A DNA stretch of 64,000 nucleotides from Pteria penguin (GCA_035048485.1 CM068582.1:19231570-19295569); one strand, 5' to 3'. Numbered from the stretch's first letter, positions 11,987 through 24,126 are shown. Made by a program: numbers and translations. The notes: generated from the letters alone by a model not told the origin.

Positions 11987-12725
11987 GAAAAAAACTCTTT
12001 CAGAAGAGACAGACATTGCTGCAAAGTAAAGTATACTTTTAGGAACTAAAATTGCAAGCTTCTGATAGTTGCTTTTATTGACACTCCACAATTTAAACAT
12101 ATTTATTTCAGTATATATGTAAACACAGAACATATTGTCAAGTAAAAATCAGAAGAAGATGGGTAAAAATTTCCGTAGATACTAGCCAGATTGGACGGGT
12201 TTGCCTTGAGTCTATACAATTTTTTTCATATCTGAATCATTTCAAAGTGCATGTTATCTGACTACTATTTATCAGTTGATGAATTCTCAGTTGACAAGCT
12301 TACATGGGATTCAGTATTTAGTGTTCAACAATAGCAAAAAGTATTACAGGTCTTTGTGAACGAAATAACGATGCATCAAAACCGTTCATAGAAAAACTAT
12401 TGAAAACCACTTTCACATATATACATATCATGCGACATAAAGTAATATTTGAACAATTGTCCTATATGATAAGCAGATGATATTCCTATATTCATATCGA
12501 AAACAACCTGATACTGTGATGCTTTACTACAAATTTATTGTGATTATTTCTTAGTAAAATATTACTTAATCTTTTTGTAGTCTCTTTTACAATGATATCT
12601 GTGTAAAATTTTCCATCATATACCCCCTACAACACTGATAAAAGTCCCGGTGAAAACAACAATACAAATCCTCACTTCTATCTTTGTGCAGCCATGTTTC
12701 TATCAGGACAGAATCAGTCCATGGA

Positions 12726-13418
12726 AATGCCGAAAACACCAGGTAATTACCGAAAACACCAATGGATTTTAAATTAACTTAAATTTTCTGCAAGACTGGA
12801 CAATTTTACATTTGTTTTAATTCCAAGTTTCAATCATATTGGACGATATTTGACGGAGTTATGATAAATTATTTTTATTTCACAGGTGTGGTCGGCGGCC
12901 AGTACTGTGTAGTATATGACAATGATGTATTGCTAAATGTACCGGTACCTGTGATACTATCATATTCATGTATATATATGCAAATTACATATGCTGATGG
13001 AATGTATTGTAATGAAATAAATTTATTTGCTATATAACATTCTTTTCTGTATTATAATGTATATTGTCTCTAATTTCAACAAAATTAAAAATGATCGATA
13101 TACATATAAAAATTTTGAAATGTATTGTCTTTTTATTTGTAACTTATTCATACTATTTTTTCCTGTAAAATTTTGAATTTAAGTAGATTAAATAGTAGAG
13201 AGAACTAGACGCTGCTCGCATACACAGTAAAATAAAAATGGGATCCGAATATGGGACCGCTGGATACCTTTTATGTATTGCCGTAACTTCCTCAAAATGC
13301 AACAAACTTACATGATATTTAGTGAGAGTATGTATAACATCTGTATCTAACATAGATATGTTGTTTTCTTTACTTCCATTGGTGTTTTCGGTACATTTTA
13401 TGGTGTTTTCGGCAATTC
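12726..13418. mobile_element. Putative inverted-repeat element with doubled CCGAAAACACC ends
   Basis: The left arm (12726-12765) holds two CCGAAAACACC motifs. The right arm (13376-13418) holds the same pair inverted. The roughly 690-bp span contains an unassigned minus-strand open frame (13153-13443). No target duplication was resolved. Confidence 0.5.
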
Positions 13419-13562
13419 CATAATCTCGGACAGAACTGTTCATGCGAGTGTTAACAAATTCATTCTTGATTGAAAAGAAAGGTTAATTATATGAAACCAT
13501 TACTGAATCAGTAGGACTAAGTCTTTGTACTAAAATTGTTTACTTACATTACTTTGGTAAAA

Positions 13563-14384
13563 GGCAGCGACTCCCCGTACACAGGATTGTGTATGCCTAT
13601 CCTAATGGCTAAACGTACACAGGGTAAAAAAAAGCTGAAACCTGGTTCGCATATCCAAAAGTCTTACATACCAGTTGCAGCTCATGCTCAGTGACCAATG
13701 TTCAGTCATTGACACAATAAATCATTGCAATTTTGATAAACGTTGAAAAATGAGATCATATAAAAAGTGCAACCAGCCATCTATGATCATGTCCATCGTG
13801 TTCAATTACATGTCTCATGAACTCAATGTAATTGGATATTTCAATTCAATTTTAATATTGAATCAATTAATAAAGCTAGTATGGACTTATACATGGTAAA
13901 TATGTTGTGAATATTGGCAAGAGATACAAATATTGAACTCCGCTTTTTCTTGTTGATATCTCAGAATAATTCTGCCATGTAATAATTCTGTGACTGTATA
14001 GTTTCAATCAATTTTCATAGGAGCAACTTCAAGCTGTGAAAGATGAAGACTCTGATATCGTCAATGGGATATACTTTCAAGATGCTGCCATACGCAGCAT
14101 TTTTGACAAGTACCCGGAACTCCTCCTTATCGATGCTACCTATAAACTGAACAATATGCAGCTACCCTCATTTGTTCTCATCAGACTCATGTCAGTAGAT
14201 AAAAATGGTGAAAGTGAGATTGTATGCTTCTGGATTGTGTCTGATGAAGGCTTATAAGGCTACTGTAATGTTTATTAGTTTAAATCTGGATTTGCTAAAC
14301 CGGTTTTGGCTCTTTTTTTACCCTGTGTACGTTTAGCCATCGGGATAGGCATGTACACAATCCTGTGTACGGGGAGTCACTGCC
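13563..14384 (+). mobile_element. Internally deleted Mutator-like element (MULE) with 9-bp duplication
   Basis: The terminal inverted repeats begin GGCAGYGACTCCCCGTAC and continue for about 75-80 bp through ACAGGATTGTGTA, GCCTATCC and GGCTAAACGTACACAGGGTA. A perfect 9-bp target duplication TTGGTAAAA lies at 13554-13562 and 14385-14393. Nine bases is the Mutator hallmark, and the interior encodes a MULE-type transposase fragment. At 822 bp it is far shorter than an autonomous element, so it is a deletion derivative. Confidence 0.9.
14036..14257 (+). pseudogene. MULE transposase fragment
   Basis: The 73-codon frame contains LLIDATYKLNNMQLPSFVLI followed by DKNGESEIVCFWIVSDE. This matches the start of the MULE transposase catalytic core found also in ZSWIM-type proteins, where the Asp of the 'DATYK' motif is the first acidic catalytic residue. 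The second and third catalytic acids and the DNA-binding regions are absent. A tttcatag before 14021 looks like a splice acceptor, so the fragment may have been the start of an exon. The element's terminal repeat follows about 60 bp later. Confidence 0.75.
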
Positions 14385-14496
14385 TTGGTAAAAATCATGG
14401 AATAAAACTAATAAAAAAAGAAGTTTAATTTTAATTCATTATGAATTTCCTGCCTTATAATATAAGTTATATGGCTTTGAAAACAGACTACATCTA

Positions 14497-14670
14497 TAGA
14501 CCTTTTTCCTTTAACTGCGGAGCTGAAACATCGGACGGCAAAATCATAAACGTTCCCTCGAAATTGATCAGAATGACGTCAAAATACATTATGACGTAAT
14601 AAAATTGGAGGGAACGTAAATCAATTTGCGGTCCAATGTTACAGCTCCGAAGTTAAAGGAAAAAGGTCTA
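14497..14670. mobile_element. 174-bp MITE, near-palindromic, TA target
   Basis: TAGACCTTTTTCCTTTAACT is matched inverted by AGTTAAAGGAAAAAGGTCTA, and the match extends over CGGAGCTG. Outer TA dinucleotides could be a TA duplication, as in Tc1/mariner-type MITEs. Internal GACGTCA and TGACGTAAT palindromes are present. Confidence 0.78.
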
Positions 14671-15251
14671 TTCTTATATTTATGCTCACATGTTTAGTTT
14701 TGAAACTGTGATGCCTGTGATCGAACCTTGGGTTAAAGTGTGAATAGTGCAATAGTAAATAAATGACAGCATAATAAACAGTCATGCGCAAGAATCTCAG
14801 TCAAGACACTACTTTAGACATTACGTACTGTACTGGTACTGGACCAGTACTCTTACTGTATGCGTCCATAGCAACAATTACTTACATCTTTAAATCTTTG
14901 ATCAGTTTTTTATCTTGAAGGAACCTTAAAAGATGTTTGCGGTGATTTTCACTCATAGCTCTATCAAATGAATTGAAAATGTAATGACAAAACACTTTCT
15001 GGATAATACGCTTTTTGGTATGTTATCCCTCAATCCATAGACCCGTTCGAAATTTATGTCACCCCTGTGGCTCGATCAGTACAGTAAACCTGTAGTCTGG
15101 TTCCCGGGACCCCTCTGGATTTTTTGTTGTGTTAGAGGGTAAACCTGTCGATTGTTGGACGACTCGTAAGAAAATTATTCGTGTCAAAAAATGAGATAAT
15201 GTTTATGTCCTGTGTCACTGATACCTATTGCAAATGGTGACTAATTGTCTG

Positions 15252-15254
15252 TAT

Positions 15255-15347
<93 letters not shown>

Positions 15348-15352
15348 TTTTT
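15252..15352. repeat. (TTTA)n microsatellite
   Basis: About 24 TTTA units with one TTTTTA slip at 15301. The open frames across it (FIYLFIYL) are artefacts. Confidence 0.97.
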
Positions 15353-15911
15353 TGTGACGTCTTGTCTTATTACGAATTGTCTGGATCACCCAAATTCAAT
15401 AATTCAGTGCAAATAACGAAAATTTGTTTCCAAAAATCAACTTCAGAAATGTTTATCGCAGTTCAAAGCTTCAAAACAATTGAGGTTCTGAGAGTCGAAA
15501 TCCAAAATTTCTTCAAGTTAACTTTATCGGTTTGAAAATGAGAGGCAATGCAATAAAAGCCATTGTTTCTCACTTTTCTTATAGTGAAACATTCGTTACG
15601 AGTCACCACCATGCATTCAGAGTGTCATTTCTACTTAATCAAAAGCGCAGTGTGGAATCTTAGCATTGATAATGTTTCGGGGGCAATGTATAATTAAAAG
15701 AAAGGCGAAATATTAAGTTACTTCTTTCGTAGACTAGAGTTGGTATCCTACTATGAATTAAAGTGTTTGATTATTAGACAAAAATTATTCTTAGAAATCA
15801 TCTCAGTTAATACATATAATGATACATTTTTCTCTCATATCTGTGTATATGATACAGAGCAGGCCCATGTAATACAGCTATGTGATATTTATATGTATTA
15901 CATACCACGTG

Positions 15912-16048
15912 CAGTGGCGGATTTAGAGGGCGGGGCGGTCACATATTTACTAGTAAAAATCCAGATTTTGCACCAAAAATGGCTGAGAAGTTCTGCTAAT
16001 ACCCATGCGCCCCCCCCCCCTTTTTCGGAAATCCTGGATCCGCCACTG
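15912..16048. mobile_element. hAT-like MITE, copy 3
   Basis: Ends are CAGTGGCGGATTTAGAG and CTGGATCCGCCACTG. A perfect 5-bp duplication ACGTG lies at 15907-15911 and 16049-16053. Confidence 0.87.
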
Positions 16049-16111
16049 ACGTGACTTCTCAACAAAACGTCAATTAAAAACTCCTTTTTTTTGGGGGGGG
16101 GGGGGGGTTAT

Positions 16112-16133
16112 TGCAAACCCCGTCGGGGGTTTG
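16112..16133. repeat. Hairpin GCAAACCCC..GGGGTTTGC after poly-G
   Basis: GCAAACCCCGTCGGGGGTTT then GC is a 9-bp stem after 15 Gs. It may be the 5' palindrome of another Helitron-like element, but nothing downstream confirms it. Confidence 0.4.
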
Positions 16134-18599
16134 CATATTACGTTGATATCTAATCTGGAAATGCGCATGTGCGACATGATTATGCTGCATGCTGGGAAAA
16201 CATAGCCTCCAAAAAGTAGTTGCTTTACTTTACGAGGTCAGATAGTATAAGTTTTGTATTGTCCATGACATCGATATTTCTATTGCGCTTAAAAGGAAAA
16301 GGAATGAAGAAGAATACCCTTGCTTTCGAAGGCAATGCTCAATACTAGATCAATGTTACAGTTAAGCGTTCCACACGAATAGTATTTACCGTACTTTCAA
16401 ACGCAGAGAGGAGTATATGAGGATAGAGATTTTAATCGGATAGACATTATGACTTGGGGTGATTTCCTTTAGTGAATGCATATAAATGATAAATAAATCA
16501 TACATGCAATGTATTCTAAAAATAAAAAAAATACTTTAAAATACTTATTTCTAGATAAATTAGTGGATGCCACATAAACATGTATAAATATGAAGGATAT
16601 TCATATTTTGGAAATCAACATTCGTGTAACTTTTCCCACGGCAGCAGTGGAATAATCCAACAGAATTTTCCCGCGTAATACTATTTAGATGTTCGTACCT
16701 TTTAGCGTATGTACATTATCTGGCTATAGAAAATCTCGAAAAGTTCCGAGTAAATGAAGGAGTATCAAGGATTTCTAGCAGTTTAATTGGTGTAGCAATT
16801 ACTGCGCAGTTTGTAACATTCTTTGTACTTATGCAAACTTCCCCGGCGATTATTTGGACACAAGAGGCCTCGACGGGGAGTTCGTGTTCTTTAGGTGTTG
16901 AAGTTGGTGGAGCAAGTACTGCGTACTTTGTATGATTTCTTCCATGTCTAACTGTACGAAATGTCATCCCGACGAATATGGTCAGCTTTCCTAACCCAAG
17001 TCTAAACATAAATAAACATTAGAAAGGAGGTATTAACTATTATTTAGACAACAACCTAGCTAACATCATACGAAAGGGTCTTCATTTTAAACTGACCCAC
17101 AAGTACCATTTTCCTCGCAATTAAAAATGCTACAGGGTTTGCATTCTAAGCTTTTTTAAAAGCTAAGCTTGTTGATTTAACTTTGGAGAAAACACTGTGA
17201 TTTACTGCTGTCCTGTAAAGTATTATGATTCACTGCGGTATTACTTTGTTTACTAGATATCATTTTGGTCACTAAAGGTCATTAAAACGCTTGACAAATA
17301 TGTTATGTTATGTGTTATGTTCACATCCTTTGTACATATTATCGTGAATTTTTTTTCCTGTTATTAGATCAGAAAATTATGACATCATCGTTGCGGCGCT
17401 ATTTACAGGTATGGCGATGCTGTGCTCAATGCTGTACGCGATAGTATAGAAGGGCTTACCGGGGAGGTTCAGTTTACCTAAAAGATCGTAAAATCTACCG
17501 AAAAGAAAATTACAGAATAAAAATTTACCAGTATTTCCTCTGATTATAATTATATGTGATCACTGTATATATATATATGTGAATTATATGTTTATATGTG
17601 AAACTGTATTCTAAGACGTATATGTAAACTTATACCAAACAATGATACATATAATAAAGCATACAAAAATATGTTTTAAGTCAAGTCATACCGATTTAAG
17701 CCTTTTAAGTCATTGATTCAATGTCAATGTCAGTTCCATGTCATCATCTATAAATTCAGACATTTGTCTGAAACAAGAGTGTCTTAGGTTGTACGATTAA
17801 CCTTCAAAAATAAGAGACGAGATGGGCATAACTTCATAAAAACAAATTTTCTACGATATTTTTAAAGGTTAATTGTACAACAACATAATTACTTAAAGAT
17901 TACTTAAAGATAAATAAGGACAACAGGTCATGTTTGAAATTATTATAACTAATTATATAGATATGAAGTTTGAATTAAAGTTTTCATATAAATTAGTAAG
18001 AAATTGCAAGAAAATTAAAAGTAATTCAAAATAATACAAAATGTTTTGATACCACTACTTTAAACTTTTTTTTCAAAATTCCAAAAGTATAATAGGTAAA
18101 AAAATCCCCATGAATTTTTAAACTTAAACTGTAACATTCAAATTCAAATTTGTATTCTTTGGTTTGATTTCATTGTAATATTCTTAATTTGGATTCAGTC
18201 AATAATATTGAAAGATATTTTGAATTTAACGGTTATATTGAAAGCATTTTAAGTAACAGATTTTATATTTGATACAAAGTAAAGATTGGTGAACAATTCT
18301 TCCGATATATAAGATAGAATAAGTAGTCCTCCAAAGGGAAGTAAAATATACTAAAAGAAATAACACAAACATTCTTTGCCGCAAATTTTCGGCCTCCTGG
18401 CCTTTATCAAGCAATTGTTAGAAAAGTACAGAAGAACTATGTAACATCCATCTTTACATGTCTAATATAAACAAGCTTCTAAATTCCTATAAACGTTGAC
18501 GTCATAACGTCATTATTACGCGCGTAAGTATGGCATTAAAATAGACTAAACAACAAAATAATACAAGCATAAATATAAAAAATAAAAAAAAAATAAATA
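16134..18599. other. AT-rich stretch, no gene or repeat recognised
   Basis: It contains an unassigned minus-strand open frame of 97 codons (16716-17009) and a second of 62 codons (18226-18414), neither with recognisable motifs. No clear element ends. Confidence 0.4.
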
Positions 18600-18735
18600 A
18601 AAACCGCATCGACAGACCAACCGCCAGACCGATCGACCGACAATATGATCGACCTACCGACCGTACGACAGACCGATCGGGCGATAGCAGCAAAGTAACA
18701 CCCCCTCATTACCGAAAAGGGGGGGTTGCATTAAA
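18600..18735. mobile_element. 3' end of a Helitron-like element with GACCGAC repeats
   Basis: A run of GACCGATCGACCGAC-type repeats is followed by the hairpin ACCCCCT..AAGGGGGGGT and TTGCAT, the layout seen at other Helitron-like 3' ends in the window. Confidence 0.4.
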
Positions 18736-18800
18736 AGAAAACTAAGCATAGAATCACCACAAGAAATAAATAGTTCATAAATTAGTTATACAATCACATG

Positions 18801-19066
18801 TTAGTTAGTTTTAATATTGCATCCATTTGGCCTGCGCGTTTCCAAATCTCTTATCCAGTTATCTTTGACAATTAATCTGTATATTTTATTTTCTCCGGTA
18901 GTCCTAGCCATGACCGCAACACGAAGATCACCTTCATCATGGTTCGCAAAATGTTTCATAATTGGTTTTTCTCTTTGGTACTTTATATCGTTTCTATGTT
19001 CTTCTATTCTTTCTTTTAATGATCTTTCTGTTTCTCCTACATATACAGTTTGTTTACATTTATAAA
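18801..19066 (-). pseudogene. Penelope-like element, GIY-YIG endonuclease C-terminal fragment
   Basis: Read on the minus strand, an 87-codon frame with no stop before a TAA at 18801 gives VYVGETERSLKERIEEHRND, then KPIMKHFANHDEGD, then IVKDNWIRDLETRRPNG. This matches the GIY-YIG nuclease domain of Penelope-like retroelements: the YVG half of the motif, the conserved Arg in the SLKER helix, the EHR motif, the KHF..H segment and the WI..L.T..P.G end. The GIY half and the whole reverse transcriptase are missing, because the frame is cut at the centre of a perfect palindrome at 19066. Such inverted 5' junctions are known for Penelope-like insertions. Confidence 0.8.
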
Positions 19067-19108
19067 TTTATAAATGTAAACAAACTGTATATGTAGGAGA
19101 AACAGAAA
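19025..19108. repeat. Perfect 84-bp palindrome (two 42-bp arms, no spacer)
   Basis: The arm 19025-19066 is exactly repeated inverted at 19067-19108, centred on TTTATAAATTTATAAA. It is the duplicated, inverted 5' end of the Penelope-like fragment. The plus-side arm then stops and runs into another TTTATAAATTTATAAATGTA. Confidence 0.93.
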
Positions 19109-19129
19109 TTTATAAATTTATAAATGTAC

Positions 19130-19232
19130 ATTGTTGAGGGCTTGTCCTCCTTGTTGAGGGTTTGACTTCCCTATGTTGCAATTGAGGGCTTGCCCTCCAT
19201 GCCCTCCCTTTGTTGAGGGCTTGCCCTCCTTT
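19130..19232. repeat. GTTGAGGGCTTGCCCTCC short repeats
   Basis: Four imperfect copies of TTGAGGGCTTGCCCTCC lie in tandem. Each contains the small palindrome GAGGGCTTGCCCTC. Purpose unknown. Confidence 0.6.
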
Positions 19233-19235
19233 CCC

Positions 19236-19440
19236 TCCCTGGGATTTTTGTACCAACATTTAATAGACAACTGTACATTACAATATTATTTACGTAAACC
19301 TATACCGGAATTATACAAAAAATATGTATCACGTTTCAGAATGGTATCACATAATCTCAGAGTAGAACAAGGAAGATATTCTAATGATGATATCTGTACT
19401 CCAATGGCTTAAGGAAATAAAAAACTAAACTAAAACTAAA
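19236..19440 (+). pseudogene. Possible retroelement C-terminal tail
   Basis: The frame contains ELYKKYVSRFRMVSHNLRVE and then QGRYSNDDICTPMA before a TAA, followed by an AAAACTAAACT-rich tail. The F/L-R-x-x-S-H-x-L-x-x-E-x-GRY pattern resembles the C-terminal tail of several non-LTR reverse transcriptases. No RT blocks lie upstream, so this is a tentative 3' fragment. Confidence 0.35.
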
Positions 19441-21050
19441 CTAAACCCTATGTTGACGGCTTACATTTTTGTCCACTCTGAGCGTCTCTTTTATCGAGGT
19501 GAAACTAGCTACTATAAATGCAACATGGCACTAGCGCAAATGGATTTGCTCAAGCAGGACAGTCTATACGTCATTAGAGATTCTACAGCAACGAAGGTAC
19601 ATGTGCAGGTTGCTTTTGTAAAAGTCCGATGGAGGAACTTATTATGATAAACACCTAAAATCTACAGTAGAAAATCACAATATCAGAAGACACATTCAAC
19701 AAACTTTTATAATATCGCAGAGAGTATCCAGTTAATACATGTATCATCGTTCTTGAGGGGAGACAAACATGTCGTATGATATTGAAACAGACTGTCAGAC
19801 AAACTGAAACCGATAGTTTTCGTTATATATGTTACAAAATTCACGCCAAGATATCCAACGTTTATGACTCGCAAAGAACGTTTGAAGTCATTTCAAAATT
19901 GGCCACAACAAATACAACAGACACTATCAGAATTCAGTCAAAGTGGCTTTTTTGTGAAGGACATAATGATCAAGTAATCTCTTTGTTTTTGGTGTAACTT
20001 TGAAAAATTTGACGATTTCAGATAACATATGGGTTGAACATAGAATATGGTCACCTAACTGAACAAACATAAAAATGACAGTTTTAAACTTCTACATTTC
20101 AGAATATGGACATGTGAGTGGAAACAGGAATACTACCATTAATCTTTTATGTGTGACGTATGCCTCAACGGTGAGCGAAAAAGTAAATAAGGATTCGAAG
20201 AAGATGACTTTTTCAAGTGTACTGGACGTAAAGAAGGACAAGGAAATCAATTAGGTCATGATTTCGATCTTTCCCTTCAACTTATTAAAAATGCAGATGT
20301 GGAAACGAAGTGGCATGATCTCTTCATTTGATCTACCATTCCTACCTTAGATATCCACCCAACATGCAGCGCAAGATTTGCAATTAAATGATGAAAAGCT
20401 GATTAAAAGAAGTATACATTATACAAAAATACGTGGAACAAATCATTAACACCGAATTAACTCTGTTTTAATGTGCTTTCAGGTGGACTCTTATGTATTA
20501 AGTCATGAATCTTTGGATCGACTAATAAAAGTTCCTCTTTCCAACAATATTAAGAAACGTCTTATGAAGGAAAACAATATTAGCAAACTTATAGAAGAGG
20601 ATTTCCTTTCAACTCGACTGACAGCATTTTTGAAGACATTATTCGCGATAAAACTTAAATTATATTTTCATCAGCATTGCTTTAGTCAGCTCCAGTTTAT
20701 ACGTTGTATACAAGATCGATATTCAAATGATATGTGGAAGCAAACAATTTATGAATTCACTCTGAAATTGTTACATATTGAGAATCATCTTTTCAACATA
20801 TATTTATTTGTATATATGTACATTGTGAATAAATTTGTAAATATTTTCAAAGGTTTTGTTCTTTGGATGGATAAATACCGGAAATGCATTATTTTCAGAA
20901 ATAATTCTCTTGATAAAATATACGTATATAAATGTCTTAACATCATATTATGAATCATCTCGTTATCAGAGATGGTTGCTTTCTTATCACACTCCAGAAA
21001 TGGAAAGCAGAACAATCAAAGGACATACATTTAAAAATCTATAAATGAGA
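19441..21050. other. Unassigned stretch with weak coding-like frames
   Basis: Plus-strand open frames at 19450-19647, 19776-19997 and 20471-20953 (160 codons, with DSYVLSHESLDRLIKVPLSN) follow one another with possible acceptors such as tgctttcag before 20483. I recognise no family. They may be decayed element coding sequence or exons of an unknown gene. Confidence 0.3.
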
Positions 21051-21144
21051 CTCAAAATTCAGAATTGGCATATTTGATTTACCTCCGACACGGACTACTG
21101 TAGAAAATATTTATCACCAAGACATTTTACCGTTATCACAAGTC

Positions 21145-22035
21145 AGTCACGTGACCTTGACCCATGGTCATACCTTCAAGGTCAAGGTGGCAGTGCACAT
21201 ATGGCGAAAACCATTCTCCGGACCACAACTTTTTACTGCCAAGTTGAATCTGGATAATATTCCACACAATTGTTGTCCATGACCCAAGGGTTAGCCATGA
21301 CCTAAACCTAAGGTCATATCTTCAAGGTCAAGGTCACAGTGCACACATAGCCAAAATCCTTGACCGTGTCATAACTCCTTACTGCTATGTTGGATCTGGA
21401 TAATATTTCACACAATGACCAAGGGGTGTGCCGTGACCTTGACCCAAAATCCTAGCTCCAAGGTCAAGGTCACAGTGCACGCATTGTCAAAATCCTCATA
21501 CGGATCATAGCTGTTTACTGCTATGTAGGATTTGGATAATATTTCATACCGTCGTTTCCCATGATCCAAAGGTGTAAATCACATTGTACGGAACATGTTG
21601 TTCGTCTGTATGTCTGTTGGATGAAACTTGTCTGGACTATAACTTCTTCTTCTTTTACTTGGGAGGGAGATAATATAATATTTCACACAATTGTTGTCCA
21701 TGGCCCAAGGTGATATCTATAAGGTCAATGTTATAGTGCACACATAGCCAGAATTCTTGTCTGGGCAATAACTTCTTCCTATTACGTTGCTGGAAGATTA
21801 TATTTTACACAATTGTTGTCTATGACCAAATGATGTGATATGATCTTGAACCAAGATCATAACTACAAGGTCAAGGTCAGAGTACACACAAACCAGATTG
21901 TTTTTATTGATTATACCTCAAAATGTATAAGTGGGACATTCATTACACATGTAACTTGGGATGAATTATTATTTGTTTCAACTTTGTTGTCGCAGGGGAG
22001 GAGGGGGTTATTTGTTCTGTTAGGACAGCTCTAGT
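21145..22035. mobile_element. Family d Helitron-like element, first of a head-to-tail series
   Basis: It is made of degenerate units of about 140-150 bp containing ATTTCACACAATTGTTGTCC, ATGACCCAAGGGTGTG, TGACCTTGACC and AAGGTCAAGGTCACAGTGCA. The 3' end is TTTGTTCTGTTAGGACAGCT followed by CTAGTT, a terminal hairpin (TGTYC/GGACA) shared by all family d copies. The 5' end is not identified. Non-coding. Confidence 0.72.
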
Positions 22036-22062
22036 TATTATCATATTATTATTATACCCACT

Positions 22063-23637
22063 GCAAACAAAGCTTAGGGGGTATATAGGAATCACACTGC
22101 CTGTCTATCTCTCCTGTCCGTCTGTCCACAATTGTCTGGGCCATAATTTCTTACATCCTTTTCGAATCTCATTAATCTTTCACACAATTGTTGTACGTGA
22201 CCCAATGGTGTATCATGACCTTGACCCATGGTCATATCTTCAAGGTCAAGGTGACAGTGCACACATGACAAATATTCTTGTCCGGGCCGTAACTTCTTAC
22301 CCCCTTGTCGGATCTGAATGATATTTCATACAATCATTGTCCATGACCCAAGGGTGTGTCATTATCTTAAGCCAAGGTCATATCCTCAAGGTCAATTAAG
22401 GTCACAATGCATACATAACCAAAATCCTTGTCCCCACCATAACGTCTTACTGCCAAGTTGGATTACTACCCAAGATAATATTTCAATAAATTGTTGTCCA
22501 GGACCCAAGGGTGTGTCATAACGTTGAACTAAGATCATTTCTACAAGATCACGGTGCATATAATAGGCAAATCATTGTCCGGGTCCTAACTTTTCATCCC
22601 TTTCATCGATTTAAATACTATTTTACAGAATCTTTGTCCAGGACTCATGACTAAGGGTGTGTAATGACCTTGACACAGGATCATATCTCCAAGGTCACGG
22701 TCACAGTGTACACATGTGACATGGTCAAAATCCTTCTCTGGGCCATAACTCCTTATTGCTGTGTTGGATCTGGATAACATTTCAGGAAATTGTTGCACGT
22801 GACCCAAAGATGTGTCATAATATCTCTTCAAAGTCAAGGTCACAGTGCACACATAGCCAAAATCCTTCTCCTGGCCATAACTTTTTACTGCCAAGATGGA
22901 TTTGGATAATATATCATATAATTAATCGCCATGACCCAAGGGTGTGTCATGATCTTAACTTAAGATCATATCTCCAAGGTCAAGGTCAAAATCCTTGTTT
23001 GGGTCATAGCTCCTTACTGCTTTGTAGGATCTGGATAAAATTTCACACAATTGTTTTCCATGACACTAAGGTGTGCATCACATTGTACGGAGCATGTTGT
23101 CCATCTATGATTCTGTCCGTCTGTCAGTCCACGAAACTTGTCCAGGCCATAACTTCTTCATTTTACTCTGAGGGAGATACTATTTTACACAATTTTTGTT
23201 CATGAACCAAGGGTGTGTCAAGACCTTGAACCAAGGTCATATCCACAAAAGTAAATATTTTACACAATTGTTGTCCATGACCAAAGGATGTGTCTTGACC
23301 TTGAACAAAAGTGATATCTCCAAGGTCAAGGTCACAGAGCACACATAGCCAGAATTCTTGTCTGGGCCATAACTTCTTCCTGTTTAGTTGTTGGAAGATT
23401 ATATTTTACACAATTTATGTCCATAACCCATGGATGTGTAATGACCAGGCACCAAAGTCATATCCGCAGTGCCAACGTCAGAGCGCACGCAAACCAGATT
23501 GTTTTCATAGATTATACCTCAAATTGTACAAGCGGGGCATCCATTTCACTTATACCAGTGATGTATCTTGGGAGGAACTATTGAACGTTTCCACTTTGTT
23601 GCCGCGGAGGGTATTTGTCCCCATAGGACAGCTCTAG
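22063..23637. mobile_element. Family d Helitron-like element, full copy
   Basis: It starts GCAAACAAAGCTTAGGGGG then TATATAGGAATCAC and a CTGTCCGTCTGTCC run, then about ten degenerate core units of 140-160 bp. It ends with GTCCCCATAGGACAGCTCTA and GTT. It sits directly after an ATT-rich spacer and directly before an (ATT)n tract. Many spurious open frames arise from the periodic core. Confidence 0.75.
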
Positions 23638-23744
<107 letters not shown>

Positions 23745-24119
23745 GTGATATTTCACACAATTATTTAAGATGACTTAAGGGTGTGTTATGACCTTGATCC
23801 ATGTAAAGGTCACAAAGCATACATAGCACAACTCCTTTTCTGGGCCATAACTTCTTACTGCCAAGTTTCAACTGGATAGTATTTCACACAATTGTTGTCC
23901 ATAACCCACGGATGTTTCATGACTTTGACTCAAGGTCATATCTTTAAGGTCAAAGCCACAGTGCTCACATAGCCAAAATCCTTGTCCGGGCCATGACTTC
24001 TTACTGCCAAGTTAGATTATTATCCAAGATAATATTTCACGTAATTGTTGTACATGACCCAAGGGTGTGTCATGACCTTAACTCAAGATCATATCTCAAT
24101 GGTCAAGGTCAAAATCATC
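23745..24119. repeat. Partial family d core between two ATT tracts
   Basis: Three core units (ACACAATTRTT..ATGACYTAAGGGTGTG, AAGGTCA) lie here without the usual 5' start or 3' hairpin. Confidence 0.65.
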
Positions 24120-24126
24120 ATTACTA

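Noticed and set aside
14829..14856. GTACTGGTACTGGACCAGTAC as an independent regulatory palindrome
   Set aside because: It matches the terminus of the element at 33602-34939, so it is more likely a solo transposon end.
15228..15535. Hydrophobic FIYLFIYL frame resembling a membrane segment
   Set aside because: It is a (TTTA)n microsatellite.
20471..20953. A 160-codon frame as a host exon
   Set aside because: No family recognised, AT-rich second half and no clear donor. It is kept only as part of an unassigned stretch.
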